From the NCBI GenBank assembly GCA_963691705.1, contig OY829544.1:3541501-3605500 (forward strand): a stretch of 64,000 bases of DNA, read 5' to 3'. The position numbers were made by a program, and so were the translations under genes. The notes under the pieces were generated by a model. The model ran no database searches. It was not told the origin of the DNA and saw only the letters and a program-made list of their open reading frames with translations. Positions 43,908 through 57,715 of this stretch are shown here, piece after piece (position 1 is the first letter of the stretch; each line of letters starts with the position of its first letter). Source of the DNA: Viola odorata (Eukaryota; Streptophyta; Magnoliopsida; Malpighiales; Violaceae).

Positions 43908-45834
43908 ATGGCGACTGCTAGAGTCATGGCAGCTGCTGCAACCAATACCTCCTGCCTTCTCCTCAAAAAGCCCTTCATTTTGAACCAAAACCCACTTCTC
44001 TGCTTCAACAACAGAACCCAAGTCTTCTCTTCCTCGAAAAAGTTGTTTACCTGTCAAGCTCTGTACAAACCCGATGTCCAGATCAAGGAAGAGGGTCAGC
44101 CGGAAACCCTTGATTACCGTGTCTTCTTCCTCGACAATACCGGTAAAAAGGTCTTGTCTTTTGCACTTCCTTGCTCAGTCTTCTGGTTTCAATTTTGAAA
44201 TTTGATTTTTGTTCTTTTTCCTTCCACTGTCGATTGTGAATATGGGGAGAATCCAGTGAGCGACATGTCATTTATTACATTTCTGGCTTATTTTGTAGAT
44301 TTCTCCTTGGCATGACATACCATTGCAATTGGGTGATGGTGTATTCAACTATATTGTGGAAATACCGAAAGAGTCAAGTGCGAAGATGGAGGTTGCTACT
44401 GATGAGCAATTCACTCCCATCAAGCAGGACACTAAAAAGGGGAAGCTGAGATATTACCCGTATGTTACTTTTACTTTGTTTGTTTGTTGGCTAGTTGGTA
44501 AATGTTTAATGTTGTTGCTCTTAGAATCCCGAAAAATTGATTGCTTTTGCTGTCCTTGTTTTCCTTTGTTTATCAGCTACAACATAAACTGGAACTATGG
44601 CTTGCTTCCACAAACATGGGAAGATCCATCTTTAGCGAACTCTGATGTTGAAGGGGCATTTGGGGATAATGATCCTGGTATGTAATTGTATGCTTTGTTT
44701 CAGTATCTGCATTTCTGTGACCTACATAACTGGAGTTTTTATAGTGATAGTTGTTTTTCTCAACTTGTAGTTGATGTTGTCGAGATTGGTGAAAGACGGG
44801 GAAACATCGGTGATGTTCTCAAGGTCAAGCCTTTGGCTGCTTTGGCCATGATTGATGAGGGAGAACTTGACTGGAAGATTGTTGCAATCTCATTGGATGA
44901 TCCACGAGCTTCTCTTGTGAATGATGTCGATGACGTCGAGAAACATTTCCCTGTAAGAACTCTTATAGGTCTTAACTTGTGCAACACTCTCACCACAATC
45001 ACAATGAAACCATCTTACTGCTCCTGGGATTAATTCTAGGTAGTCCACAAGTATGCAAGAGTAGCTTAAATGTTAGGTTGGACTTCTGGTATTGATCAGT
45101 TTTCAGAGTTTAAGTAGGTTGATCTAGTCTTTAGATTGAGGTACTGACCAAGGTCAAACAGTTTATGAGGGCATCAGAAATGATAGAATCAGTTCTTCTG
45201 AAATGTATAAATTTGTTTTCTGTACATTTATGAGTGGTTGGTCTTGTGGTCATCTTCAGGGGACTCTCACGGCTATTAGGGACTGGTTTAGAGACTACAA
45301 GATTCCTGATGGTAAACCTGCCAACAGGTTTGGTCTTGGAAACAAGGCAGCAGGCAAGGTAATATCATTAGTCCACAATTGTTAAGCCCTCAGTAAATTG
45401 AATGCTGCTTTTCATTTACAAACCTCAACTCCTTGTTGGAGTTGGAATTCGAGTTTTGGACAGACAGATTGAGGATGAATTACCATCATCCTCTAACTAT
45501 AAACATTCACTGGTTCTTGCCTACGGTTTTCAATGGTAGTAACCTCCGGTGATCAATGACCCTTCTCGGGTTTATGCTCATTGGCAGGATATACTCTAGG
45601 CCCTCTGTACTTGGCCATGATGAATGATGAAATCACTATTGTGGGTTCCATTAGAGTCCAACATTCTCCTACGAAGAATTTGATATTACTAGGTATACTC
45701 TTTTGTTACCTTCTGGTTAATTATTTTTACGCCACAAACAGGATTACGCGCTCAAGGTCATCGCTGAGACTAACGAATCCTGGGCTAAGCTCGTGAAAAG
45801 AACCATCCCTGCTGGAGAGCTTTCACTTCTATAA
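43908..45834 (+). CDS. PPA6: Soluble inorganic pyrophosphatase, chloroplastic
   Basis: Six exons: 43908-44150, 44299-44459, 44577-44677, 44771-44952, 45260-45358, 45742-45834; 292 residues. The first about 50 residues are Ser/Asn-rich with few acids (LLKKPFILNQNP...SSKKLFTCQAL), a plastid transit peptide with likely cleavage near CQA. The mature part is a family I pyrophosphatase with the signature GAFGDNDPVDVVEIG, where the Asp residues hold Mg2+, plus YYPYNINWNYG and the basic C-terminus. It hydrolyses PPi to two phosphates in the stroma, pulling ADP-glucose and other biosynthesis forward. It matches Arabidopsis PPA6 (about 300 residues). No defects seen. Confidence 0.95.
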
Positions 45835-46464
45835 GTCCCCTGCTAGAGTTGGAGGTTGATGTATTATTATTATTATTTGTTCTATAGAGCATTGCCTTAT
45901 GGCAAGCAAGTCCTGGTAACCGCACAACATTGATACCTAAACATTTTTGTCACGATTGGTTTTGAAATAAGTTATTACCCCTTTGGTTTTTGTTATGGAA
46001 TTTGATCCGTTTTCCAGCCAATTCGGAAGAAGTTTTGTAGGGTATAATTAGGTAAAGCTATAACATGCCATTCTGTTCTAAAATTGGGTTGATTATTCAT
46101 TTCGATTACCAGCATTGATTTAGGACAAAATGGTTCCTTTTTAAATTTTAGATCAACAATTTGAAATTCAAGTAATTCATCTTCTATCCAAATCAAAAGC
46201 GTTCTCTTCAAATTCAATTTAAATGGTTTGATTGTTCATGTATTTGGATTTCGCTATTATCAACAGGTGTTGGGTTGAGAGAATGAAATCACTAGCTGTA
46301 ATTAGATTCACAAGATTGTCCTCAATAACTGTTTTTTTTATGTAATTTACTAGCAAATCTTTCTTTGTATGATATGATTGTGAATCATGATCATATCCAG
46401 CAGAGGACAAACACAAACCCAGAAAGAAGAAAGACAAGATTATGCAATCCTTTAAGGATTAGGA

Positions 46465-46722
46465 TTAGGACCAGCAGCTGTGAGCAATGGCTTCTTCAAA
46501 CTTCTTCTCCGTAGCTAAAGCTTTGTCCTGAGATTGTGATGTTCCTTTGAACATGGAAGACTCTTGTGGTGGGAGAAACCATTCGACACGAGGGAGCTTC
46601 GAGCCGAGAAAAGATGTTGCAGAAGATAATAACGATGATGATGGAGATGGAGATGGAGGAGGAGGAGAAGTAGATTTGATTTGGTGATGAGGAAGAAGAA
46701 GCATTGCTGCGGTTGGAGCCAT
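46465..46722 (-). CDS. Small protein of unknown function, 85 residues
   Basis: Single-exon minus-strand frame (MAPTAAMLLLPHHQIKSTS...). The N-terminus is Ser/Pro-rich and nearly free of acids, which might be an organelle targeting sequence. The C-terminal part (VEWFLPPQESSMFKG, then ALATEKKFEEAIAHSCWS) has gene-like composition. A TATA-like TATATACATAA lies about 45 bases upstream (minus, 46761-46773). I do not recognise the family. Other frames over the same bases are shadows. Confidence 0.5.
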   Translation of the reverse strand: MAPTAAMLLLPHHQIKSTSPPPPSPSPSSSLLSSATSFLGSKLPRVEWFLPPQESSMFKGTSQSQDKALATEKKFEEAIAHSCWS

Positions 46723-47466
46723 TTCTTTTCATGAAATGAGGAGAGCTTAACGGACGAAGGTTTATGTATATAGTGATGGTACTCAGTTTTGGGTAAAAAC
46801 AGGCGAAAGAAACCTGTGGGACTAAAACTAGCAACGGATGAACACACGCTTTCACGAGAAAACATGTTGCTTTTAATCCTCAAATTAAGAAAAAAAAATC
46901 GATTGGATTTTCTTTAAAAACTGCGTGCTTCTCCACGTCGTCACTTCTTTTCTTACAAAATTTTTATTTTTTATTTTTAGATATCTCTATTCCTTTCAAA
47001 TGATGTAATTGGAGTATAGTTAAATTTTTTATAGAAATTAAAACTCGCTAAATAATGTTTTGGGAGTAAAGTTAAATTCAAAAGTCAATGATTATATATA
47101 CAGATGAGTATTCTCGTAGTTGAATGTTAATTAAAATTTAAAATTAGACTTTGTATCCCTATCGAAAAGTTAAAACGCTCATTTGTATTCGTTTAACTGA
47201 TATAGACTAGGATTGAATGGATAAGAATCAACTCCAGGAACACATTATATTATACTATTATATTATTAGAAATACTAAATGAGATTGGTAAGGCGAGTGA
47301 AACCAATCATATTCCTGATGGATCAAATTTGCATTGAATTTTTTTCAGTTCAAGAGATATTCGTCATGTTCATCTAAACACTAACTAAACCTAATGCTCG
47401 TGCCTTAAAAAAGAAGGAATGAACAGAAAACAAATAGGTATTTACAATTGGTGGCGGTGAGGGCTT

Positions 47467-50400
47467 TTATGGTTCTGCCATAGTCGCGGTTGTTCTTGTC
47501 GTATTTCCATCGAGCAGAGGTGTTGCGTTTGACCTGTCAGATGGGGTTACTCGCGGCTCGTTTCCTTCTTCGGATCTATCCACACCATGCATAAATATAC
47601 CTGCCATAATAGTAGGATCAGAGTACAAGATTCTCATTTGATGATAGTATGACATTTATTGGGAGTTGATTCTGAATTCTAACTGAAACCACAGAATACA
47701 TAAAATTATTGGGACGTAACAAGAAGGAACTTACCTATAAACCAAATCAAAGCTGCCGGAAACAAGATGGCCGACAAAATAAGAGAAGTTACTCGCCAGT
47801 TGTGGAGATGGTCCTGGAGGACCCCAACAAGTGGTGAAGAAGGCACGTCTCCAAATATATGAATTGCAACAGTAGACATAGCCATGCCTAAAGGTCTCAG
47901 ACTTGGGTTAACAGAGTGAAGACATATGTAGTTTACAGGACCCTGGAAATAAACACAGAAACGTTTATGTACTATGAGAAACCACACTGAAGGAAGTAAT
48001 CGAATAAAAAGAGGTAATTTTTTCTTAAAATGATAGAATACCTGAGTTGAAAACACGAGTAGTTCACCAATTGCAAAAAGGGCAATGAAAAGATACATGC
48101 TTTTGAAACACAAGGCGCTGAAGCAAAATATTGCCCCAGCAAATGTACCTACTGATAGAAGCTGCAAATAGTTCAAGAAATTTAGAAAACCAAAAATTAA
48201 GATCTCATAACAAAAAGAGTTAACAATGAAAGACAAAACAAGCAGTTGAATACAACTAAACATAGGATTATGTTATTCTACTGGGCACATCAGAACAACT
48301 TCCACAAAGCATTGTGCATAAAACAAGTTACAAGTAAATTAGAAAACAAAGTTGATCCTAAGACAGTGAAAGAACATGTACCTTAAAAGCATTAGAGATT
48401 GTGGAATTTACGAAATCTAGGGCAAATCCCCCTCCTATCGCGCCCAACATTCCACAAACTATTGTTATTCCTCCAAATACCATATCTGCATTGGTCTGCC
48501 AAACAACCATGACTTAAAATGGGATAATTATAAATTCTCTCTAGAAAGGGACACTAATGTGAAGGGAATCAACAAGAACATTGCATCTTTATGAATTGTT
48601 ATCATCTGTAACACTTACCATATTATAAATACTTTTTCCAGCCTTAGGCAGCCAGTATGAGTATGCACCAACGACGAAATTGTATGCTATGTAGCCTATT
48701 AAAAGAGACGAGATAGTAGGAGGTATTAGCTAAGACAGACAATAAATCAGCATGATTGTAGTTAGGGTTAGAGATAGGATGTTGTGGAGAAGCACATCTG
48801 AAGAAGGCAACATCAAGACAGTTGGGGAAAAAAGAAAGTTAAATCTAAACTTTGATGGTCGTGGCCATTTTAAAGAATATATAAGAAGTTGGCAGAAAGA
48901 CCAGGAAGTATAAAATACCTAAAACACTGACAACATAGACCTTCTCACACAAAAGAGCTTTCATATCTTTCATAAATCTTGAAATACTTGAACCTTTTAA
49001 TCTGCAGAAGTCTAAATAGTTATGTGCATATATATTTGCTGATACAATATACAACACATGCATGAGTTATGGATGGGTTATCTCACGTGGCAAATTTATC
49101 TGAGCTTTTATCTTCATGTTCTTCCTTTGCAGATGAGGTGCCACAAGCATCAACAGAAGACCCTACGAGTTCAACCCTTAATAGAATTAGGAATGTCTGT
49201 GAAAGCAATCTTCCATTTACTACAGACAAGTCACAAAGCACAGCTCTGCATTTTAAGTAATAGCCTCTTATGCCTTATGATTGCATGTTTGCTACACAAC
49301 TTTAAATTCTCAAGCACAGAGTGCAGTGAACCCCCAATGTTATATTAGATCACAAAACTTCACTCTATTGTGTTTTCCCCTTCAAATCCATCTTTTGGAC
49401 ACATCAAACTGACTAGTAAAATGGCTTGAAACAAGTGCTCAGGTATGTAAATCTGATAATAATTCAGATAATATTATTTAAAATCCCAGTGTTTTGTGGA
49501 GTAAAGGTAAGTAACTACAATGTACCTTGGACTTCTGATACAGCTGTCTCTACAGAAGTTACTGCTTTCTTAGATTCAACAGAACCAAAACCTGAATGAA
49601 AAATTGTTTATAAATTGCCAGATTACCTTTCAGGATGTAAAAGAAAAAACAGGGGAGTGTGAGGTTGCATAACAAACTACCTTTCAACTGTAAAGGCTTC
49701 ATGCAGAAGCCAAGAATAGCAAATGGAAGCATCAGAATTGCCTCACCAAAGAATGCATAGCGCCAACTAAGATGATCGCCAACCTTTTGAAGAATAGGAA
49801 ATAGTTGTTAGATGGTAAGCCATACAGATTTATGGAATTTTTTTTAAAAAAAAAAAGTAGACGAAATATTGAATATTTTACTAATAACACATTGTTCTTG
49901 GATATTCCCTATGGTTCCCATTCTAAATAATAGAGGTCAACAATGGTGACAAAGACTCCATGTACTTACCAATCCTCCGTATACATAACCAATAGCATAT
50001 CCAACAGGTATGAACATGTAAAATATACCAAGCCATCTTGTTTTCTGATACAAAAGCAGGGTAAGGCAGATAAAAGTCAGTTGCAGATGTATTTATCCAT
50101 TTCAAATATATTTATGATGGATGATAAAACATGAACCGAAAAAGTAATCCATCCCATTGACTATTGCTGATGTCTTCTTAATCAATAGAATAAAGATCCA
50201 AGAATCATAGAAAAGTGAACTCAATGAATGGTCAAAAAGAGAAGCAAACCTGAGCAGCAGGGGCATTATCATCAATGAAAGGGGCTGCAAGACTAATAAA
50301 TGAAGCCTCACCAACGCCAACAAACCTAGAAAAACCAAACGTAGTGTTGGAACTAAAGAATAGATTAAAAGGAAAGAGCGAACAGACATTTTATTCCATT

Positions 50401-51675
50401 TATTGAAAAAAGAAGCAGTTCAGAAAGGACCAAAATAAACTATCAATGAATATTATGTCAAGATAACGATAAAATAAATTAATCTACTTACATGCGACAT
50501 ACGACGATGGACCAGAAATTAAATGAAAAGCCACAACCAACTACTGCAAGGGTCCAAACTGATAATCCAACTCCAATAAGCCTAAATGGATTAAAGCTGC
50601 AAGATTTTGCAAACGTATAAGGAATTATTAAATACAATAAGCTGCCCTACATGGCTGAAAAGTGATATAGGCTCGTTACCTCCTAGCCAGTGATGCAAAA
50701 ATTGGACAAGCTATGAGAAGTCCAACCATAAAAGCTGATGACAAAACTCCATCCTCAAAATTGCTCAGATTAAAGACTCCCCTGTGCACAACAAGGAACA
50801 GGACAAAATGAAATAGTTTCTCCAAAATAGTGTGAGTTGCCATGAAGTTGACGAAAATGCTTAACCAATGAATAATGAATAAGAACCAAACAGAATAGAA
50901 TATGGAACGTAAAGAGCAAATAACAAAACAAACATGATCATGAACACTACAATGATACAAATGTATTTTCCATGAAAAAAAGAGAGTACACCTTTGGTAC
51001 CTTCCTCGTCAACAGCTCAAGCAAGGACAAAATGGGAAAATGGATTTGAAGTAAATTTTATGTCATAATTCAAGTCTTACTGTATTCCGGTACCAGATGA
51101 GCATTTGCCAGTTTCTGAGCAGGTTCTAGCACTCCCATTGACACCATTGCTTGCTATAGCTCCTCTATCCATATAGTTTATCAAGTTGATCACACAAAAG
51201 ATAATTAGCAGCCTGCAAACACAACATTGTGAACCTTAGCAACAGCTAGACATACGAATTCCTTCAAAAAAAATGGGCATAAATTCTAAAAATCCTCCAA
51301 GAGCTACCATACAAATATCCATAAGAGGATGCACCAGAGAAAATTAGACTAATAACTAATTCAGCACCGAACACTGTTCTTCAACCAAACAAACATTCAT
51401 AAACAAATATATAAACTTTGAATTCTACATTCAATGCGGCCAAAATCGAACACAGCACTTGCTTGGAATTCCAGCATGCACTGTAAGTAAATCACACCAA
51501 CCCAGAAACACAAAATGCACGCACCCACCAAAGTTTACCTCAATGGAGTGAACCAAGAAGGTTTAGGAACCGCCAGCGAACTTGAACTCGACCCCATCTT
51601 TACATCCCCAGATGGATTTGGCTCCTCAGTCGATGGTTTGGCTTCTTTGGCAACTTGACCTTCTTCTTCCGCCAT
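47467..51675 (-). CDS. MFS transporter, Spinster-like (probable sphingolipid transporter)
   Basis: Fifteen exons, minus strand: 51539-51675, 51081-51212, 50680-50781, 50492-50596, 50250-50325, 49970-50044, 49681-49783, 49526-49591, 49087-49162, 48919-49001, 48619-48695, 48382-48495, 48042-48161, 47735-47942, 47467-47600; 535 residues in frame. It is a major facilitator with about 12 membrane spans: NLINYMDRGAIAS (TM1), GVLSSAFMVGLLIACPIFASLARR (the TM2-3 loop with the MFS-type Arg), FVGVGEASFISLAAPFIDD, then WLGIFYMFIPVGYAIGYVYGG. It resembles the plant homologues of animal Spinster (sphingosine-1-phosphate exporter), whose plant substrate is not established. The Ser/Lys-rich linker exon 49087-49162 was found because the frame fails without it. 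Confidence 0.9.
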
Positions 51676-52404
51676 GACAAAGCAGTATTTAACTATAACT
51701 ATTTATGTATAAATAAATAAACGAATGGGAATCTTAAAAGAATTGGCTTTTGAATGGTAGTTGACGAAAACTAACTACACTCTCCTCTCCCTTCTCTAAA
51801 ACCCATGCCGCAAAAGCTTGTCTTTTAACGAAAGGATGAAATTTGCTTCTACTGCGTAATCTTGCTGCTCTGTCTCTTTATTTGTGTTGTATTCTGCTGT
51901 GATTAGGAATCGATAACAAACCAGAATAATCCGTTAATATATTCCCCTATTTCTACGAGTTCGGATCAGCTGCATATTGTTTAAATTTTTGTTTTTGGCT
52001 GGAGTTTTTTTATATACTTTTGGTCTGGCACACGTAAGCAGATCTTTGATTTGGTTATTTTTTATCGGATTAAATTAAATCAAATATTAGCTGTGTAATG
52101 TTGTTATGGTTGATGATGATGAAGCCTGAAGGTGGTTGCGTTTGCGTAGGACTAGGATTTTATTTTACCGCGTAGTAAATATCTTAATTAGCACAGTAAA
52201 TATTTTAAGCAACGTAATTATGGGCCTTTACCTTGAAAGAGAAATATGAATGAACGTGCGCTGGGCCTTGTGAGCTTTGGGCTTTTGTTTCGTTCCAAAG
52301 GAAAAAAAGAGAGGAAATTCTGAATTGTTGTGTGAAGAAACCGAGAGAGCAGAGCAGGAAAGGCCCATCAAGGTTAGAATTGAATCCTTTGTACAATTCT
52401 TATA

Positions 52405-52667
52405 CTGTCTCTTCTTTTTAATAACAGACGTTTTAAAATAATAATAAATTAAAAATAATAATTTTTTATATTATTTTATTCTATATTGTTTTAACTTTTT
52501 TTTTTAATTTTCATTCAAATTATCACACTATCATCAAATTGAGTTGATCTATAAACTTTTTTTTGTCATTTGCATAGAATATATACCTCGAAATAGATAA
52601 AATGACAAATATTATGAACAGTAAAAATCCGTAAAAAAACGACAGTTATTAAAAAACAAAGGGAGTG
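52405..52667. mobile_element. Stowaway-like MITE, family shared with 58648-58881
   Basis: The right end, read inward, is ACTCCCTTTGTTTTTTAATA; the left end is CTCTTCTTTTTAATAACAGACG. The centre contains TTTTGTCATTTGCATAGAATATAT. The second copy lies at 58648-58881 in the opposite orientation. Confidence 0.65.
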
Positions 52668-53019
52668 TATTGGTAGAAAAATTGTGGTAGAATTTGACCA
52701 TAGATGGCTTCATTTGCAATGTAATTTGACTTAGAAAACAAGAATGATAGAATAAAATGTTACATGTGAATTAATTCCTCAGGCATGAATACTTAAGAGA
52801 AATTGACTGATTTAATAGACATTTTGGTGTTAATTGTGATGAGTAATCCGTGGAAAAATTGTGAGTATAATTCAGTTATATTTCTGGAAAACTAAAGAAA
52901 TAATAACAGTTTAGTCCTTAAAATTACAAAGATGGTGAAGTTCATGTCCCTACACTTTAGTCCCTATGTCAGGATCAGAATTGGAAAAGTTGTTTCTAAC
53001 TTTTTAATTGATGCATTTT

Positions 53020-53325
53020 GAATAAGGAAAAAAACCCATGAACTTTAATGTTTTAATTAATCACCACCCTGAACTATTTTTTTATTTAATGACCTCCTAA
53101 ATTTATATATTTTTGTTTAATTACCTCACAGTTAAAAATATCTTACGTGTCAATTTTTCGTTGACGTGGTAAATTTTTTAAACGGGAATACATGACACGT
53201 AAGTTATTTTTAACAGTGGGGGATAATAGAATAAAAATATACAAATCTAGGGATCATTCAACAAATAAATAGTCTAAGGGTGATTAATTAAATATTAAAA
53301 TTTAAGGTTTTTTTTATAGCTTTTA
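53020..53325. mobile_element. Foldback MITE, family M3 copy 1
   Basis: The two halves are inverted over about 140 bases (TTTAATTAATCACC..., ATTACCTCACAGTTAAAAAT, TTACGTGTCA). A second member is at 53945-54240. Borders are approximate. Confidence 0.6.
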
Positions 53326-53442
53326 CCTGTTTGTATATATGAGTAAATATTTTGGCATACTTTTTTCTTAAGGAAACATATATTTATTTTCGTTTATATA
53401 TGTCACGTAGCTATCTTTATATATACGTGTTTGTGTTAAATA

Positions 53443-53675
53443 CTCCCTCCGTCTTTTATTAAACGACTTTTACTATTTGTGCACGCATGTTGAGGAGGTC
53501 GGATGACTCACTATTTGAGACAATTTTGCCCCGAAATTTTTCTCGGACGTATGTTAAGGATTAATGTACGTTAAAAAAAAAGTACGAAATTTTTTAGGGT
53601 TAAATAGTGCGTCATCCGGCCTCCTCGATATGCGTATCTACAGTGCGGACGTCATTTAATATAATCCGAAGGGAG
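53443..53675. mobile_element. Stowaway MITE
   Basis: 233 bases with ends CTCCCTCCGTC and GACGGAGGGAG-like (one mismatch), TA on both sides (53441-53442, 53676-53677), and an inverted interior (GGTCGGATGACTCACTATTT). Related in its interior to the MITE at 17954. Confidence 0.88.
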
Positions 53676-53944
53676 TAGTATATTGAGTTTTTTCTTCCTA
53701 TTATTTTGTTATAAGGTTTCTTTCCTTTTTTTTGTTACATAAGGAAATAGATGATTATACCTAGTAATATTAAATTAATCTTTTTGTATAAATTTATTTA
53801 TTGGATGAAAAAAATTTTTTTTAGAGAAATATTCACTTATTAATATAGTAGATTAGGAAAATATTAACTAACGTGTTTCTTGAAAATCTAAATAAATTTA
53901 CATTCTTTTTACATATATTGGTCCACAAAATATAAGTTCATTTA

Positions 53945-54240
53945 ATGACCAAAAAGCGGGTGGTGATTATTAAAAAAATATCTTTATTTACCGCTTCACT
54001 GTTAAAGATATCTTAAGCACTGTGTACTCCGTTAAAAAAGATTATCACATCAGCGAAAATTTGCCATGTCAACAATTTTTGTTAACGTGGCAATTTTTTT
54101 TAACGAAATTTATGACACGTAAGATATTTTTAACGGTGAAGTAATTAAAAAAAAAATATAAATCTAATAAGGTCATTAAAAAAAATAGTTCAGTAATTAA
54201 TTAAAATATTAAAGTGCTAATTTTTTTAAAGCTTTTTATC
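53945..54240. mobile_element. Foldback MITE, family M3 copy 2
   Basis: Shares TTAACGTGGCAATTTTTTT, GACACGTAAGATATTTTTAA and ATTAATTAAAATATTAAAGT with the copy at 53020. It ends about 380 bases before the histone H3 start codon. Confidence 0.55.
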
Positions 54241-54420
54241 CTTTTAAATAATTAATGTAATATGTTTTCATTTAGATGATGGTTCAAAACCATGTGGGAT
54301 TTGAATTGATCTTCCAAATCCTCTAGGTTCAACTTTGATATTAATTGTTTCATAAACGCCTACTCTATTCCTCGGAAAAGCAAAAGTGACGGATCACGAT
54401 CTGCTCCGCACTACCATTAA

Positions 54421-55032
<612 letters not shown>

Positions 55033-55973
55033 ATCTAACATTTTTTCTGGGATTTTGTTGACAATAGTTGGGAATCTGATTTCATTGTTTAACTGTAGTA
55101 ATTGTGTGGTCATTTTTTTGGATGTTATCGGTGTTGAAATGGAATTGTAAGTGGTTTTTTTTCTTATCATATTTCTTCGCCTGATATGGATGTGCTGGTG
55201 CAGTTTACCTGTTTGTTCAAAGTCTTGTGAGGAATAGTTTTTATGCAGTATTCTTAAATATGTTATCAAAATCAAACAAGCATTTTGGTGATTCTTAAAT
55301 AAGCTATCTACAGCTTATAATTCTCTATCACCAAATGACCCTAAAGAAGAAATCTAAGTCATTAAAAACCTAATCTTGCAATCATTATTCTCAAAGAATC
55401 TCTTGTTTTTGTTAAAAACAGCTTTGACTTATCTCCATAGCTTAGGACTATAGTCACAAGACTCAGCTGAAATGGCTAGATTTTGCAACAAAGGCAAATG
55501 GGTAGTCTTCTTTCACTGCATACACACCTGAAGATAAGAGTTTTTCAATGAATTACGGCGAGATTTTCAGCTGAGAAATTGGCAGGGTGTGACTGGAATT
55601 TGGAGGGAAAGGGAGAAGAACATAGAACACAGAGAAACCACAGTTGACCAAAAGGAGAGCAGCACGAGAGCAAAAATTGGGAAGTAGGCAAGCAGAATAG
55701 TTGCTTCATGTTTTAATAAAAAAAAGCTCATCCTTCAAATGAGTCCACCCTTTTAGCTCACTTGCACCATTTTATAATCTTAACTTAGCATACATTTACT
55801 TTATTATCTGATTCCCCCCCGTTCCATTTGACCTTAAACTTTGATTTCATGCTCTATTTCATTCTATACAACGGTAGGATGGAAACCTTTGAAAAACATG
55901 TGATGAATGGACTTGCCAAAATCAACAAGGGAAGGCAACCTTGAGAAAATATCTTGGAGATTGACGCGATGTT
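55033..55973. other. Intergenic, histone H3 3' flank
   Basis: No gene recognised. AT-rich, with the H3 3'UTR in its first part. Confidence 0.5.
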
Positions 55974-56490
55974 TCAGACACCATTCAGGTGTCGTAGTTT
56001 CTGAGTTCCCAAACTGGAAATGTCACTCCTAGGCCACCCCAGAATGGGCATATCAAGACACGTACTTGACTCTAGTTGATCTCCCAGGAAACGTTTTGGG
56101 CAGATTAACGAACTTGCATTTCTTAGGATCATTGAATGGGTAGTAGGCAGCAATACCATTCCCATACCACTGAAGATCCCATTGCAGGCCAAGACATCGC
56201 TCGGATAACAAGTATCCCGGATGTTAAAACCAAGCGGACGCTTAATCTTTCTCCTACTCCAATGTCCAGTCTCTGAACAGAACACCCCCAAATCAAACAC
56301 AGTAGCAGTAGAGTCAGCAATATTATTGAATGGAATTAGCACCACCTTGTATCGAGCTATACTCTACCATTTCCCTCGTGCAACATCACCCCGTTCATCA
56401 CGAATGAAACCAATATGCGCTACAAAAGGACCGGGCTCGTGGCAGAGGAGGAAGAGCAGAGTAATGCCTGGTTAGTGGATTATAAATGTA
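55974..56490 (-). pseudogene. F-box pseudogene, 3' part
   Basis: Minus-strand frame from about 56345 reads like the F-box-associated region of plant F-box proteins (IPFNNIADSTATVFDLGVFC, SETGHWSRRKI, then VLACNGIFSGMGMVLL). Upstream of it, 56290-56490 is a near copy of 57716-57915, which belongs to the 5' part. So the gene was split and about 200 bases duplicated on both sides of the intervening segment. Stops in all frames upstream make it a fragment. Confidence 0.7.
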
Positions 56491-57013
56491 GTCAAGAAAT
56501 CAGTACATTACTTTTTAATAAAAAAGAAAAAAATTAGAATCAGGAAAGCATTAATCATAACAAATTTACAACAGTTTCATACTCAAAGCAGCAGTTAGGA
56601 AGGGAAGAAAGCAATACGCACATCTTCAGGCTTGGAACAGTGGCTTTTAACCAAAGCAAAAAAAACGACCATTCTTTTATTGGCCCATTACAATGAAGGA
56701 ATGAAACTCTAAAGAAACAAAAACTCGGCCCATTAAGATAAAGAAGCCCAGTTCAATATACACTTCGTAGAAGAAAGTAAACAACAACGGAGAAACGATC
56801 CTATGAGCTAATATGCAAAATCAAAATTGGTCATCAATAGCGGCAACTATGGTAATTCTGCTCAACATCTCTGTGAAAATCAAGCACTCAGTATTGTTGA
56901 TGCCTAAGATTTCAATGTCCCTCTGCATTTTGCAATACATTGACGTGCTCGTACGTGATACTGAAACTCGGTTATGGACCCGCAACTGATAGCAATTCTT
57001 GATCAAAAGGAGC
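56491..57013. other. Segment separating the F-box pseudogene halves
   Basis: Not recognised. A minus-strand open frame (57036-56821) contains QRDIEILGINNTECLIFTEM but has no family I can name. Confidence 0.4.
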
Positions 57014-57711
57014 ACTAGAATTACCATCATCGACATAGATCTGATGCAATCTTGTAATAAATTGATCTTTGCTGGTCATGGAAACCCGGATAAATCATAA
57101 ACTGAAAGTGCTCTTGCATCTAGACCCTTGGCGGAAAGACTGAAAACAAGAATATTCTCCGGGTCGTGCACCACAAGATTATAACCCAAACCCGCTGCCT
57201 CCCATGCACCTCCGCCGCCTCCCTCTTCGCCTCCTCCATCTTCCTCTTACCATCCACACCGCTGTAGCTCGGAAACAGGAAAACTGAGGAGAAAGAGGAG
57301 AGTAACTGTTAAGATAACTAATATCATTGGGTCTCACCCATTAGTAATGGTTTTTGGGTGAAGTGGTTCTTTAACAGTAAGAGCGCATCACTAACTAATC
57401 CTCCCCTCCTAACTGCCGCTGTGGGTTGGGACGACTTGTTTCCAGTCGACAATCTGTATTTCGGTCAAGGAGGAGGATGGGAAGAGGATGGAGGAGGCGA
57501 AGAGGAAGGGGTGGCGGAGAGGAAGAGGGAGGTGGCTGGGAGGCGGAGGGATTGGGTTATAATCTTGTGGTGCACGACCCGGAGAATATTCCAGTTTTCG
57601 TGTTTCCGCCAAAGGTCTCGATCCAAGAGCAGTTTATGATTTATCCAGGGTTTCCAAGGATCAATTTATTACAAGATGGCATCAGATCTAAGTCGATGAT
57701 GGTAATTCTAG
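57014..57711. repeat. 240-base inverted repeat inside F-box pseudogene
   Basis: Left arm 57014-57250 begins CTAGAATTACCATCATCGAC; right arm 57472-57711 ends with its complement. Both share ATATTCTCCGGGTCGTGCAC and CACAAGATTATAACCCAA and run into GCC/TCC-rich sequence, around a 220-base centre. Identity looks around 80-85% with several small indels. On the plus strand the right arm reads as protein-like sequence (GLGYNLVVHDPENIPVF), so it may derive from a gene fragment. Confidence 0.85.
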
Positions 57712-57715
57712 TAAA

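Noticed and set aside
46496..46883. 119- and 122-codon minus-strand ORFs around 46500-46880
   Set aside because: Alternative frames over the small gene at 46465-46722 and its upstream region; low-complexity Leu/His runs.
49058..49348. Plus-strand ORFs inside the transporter gene
   Set aside because: They overlap the inferred minus-strand exon 49087-49162; the minus-strand model keeps frame over 15 exons.
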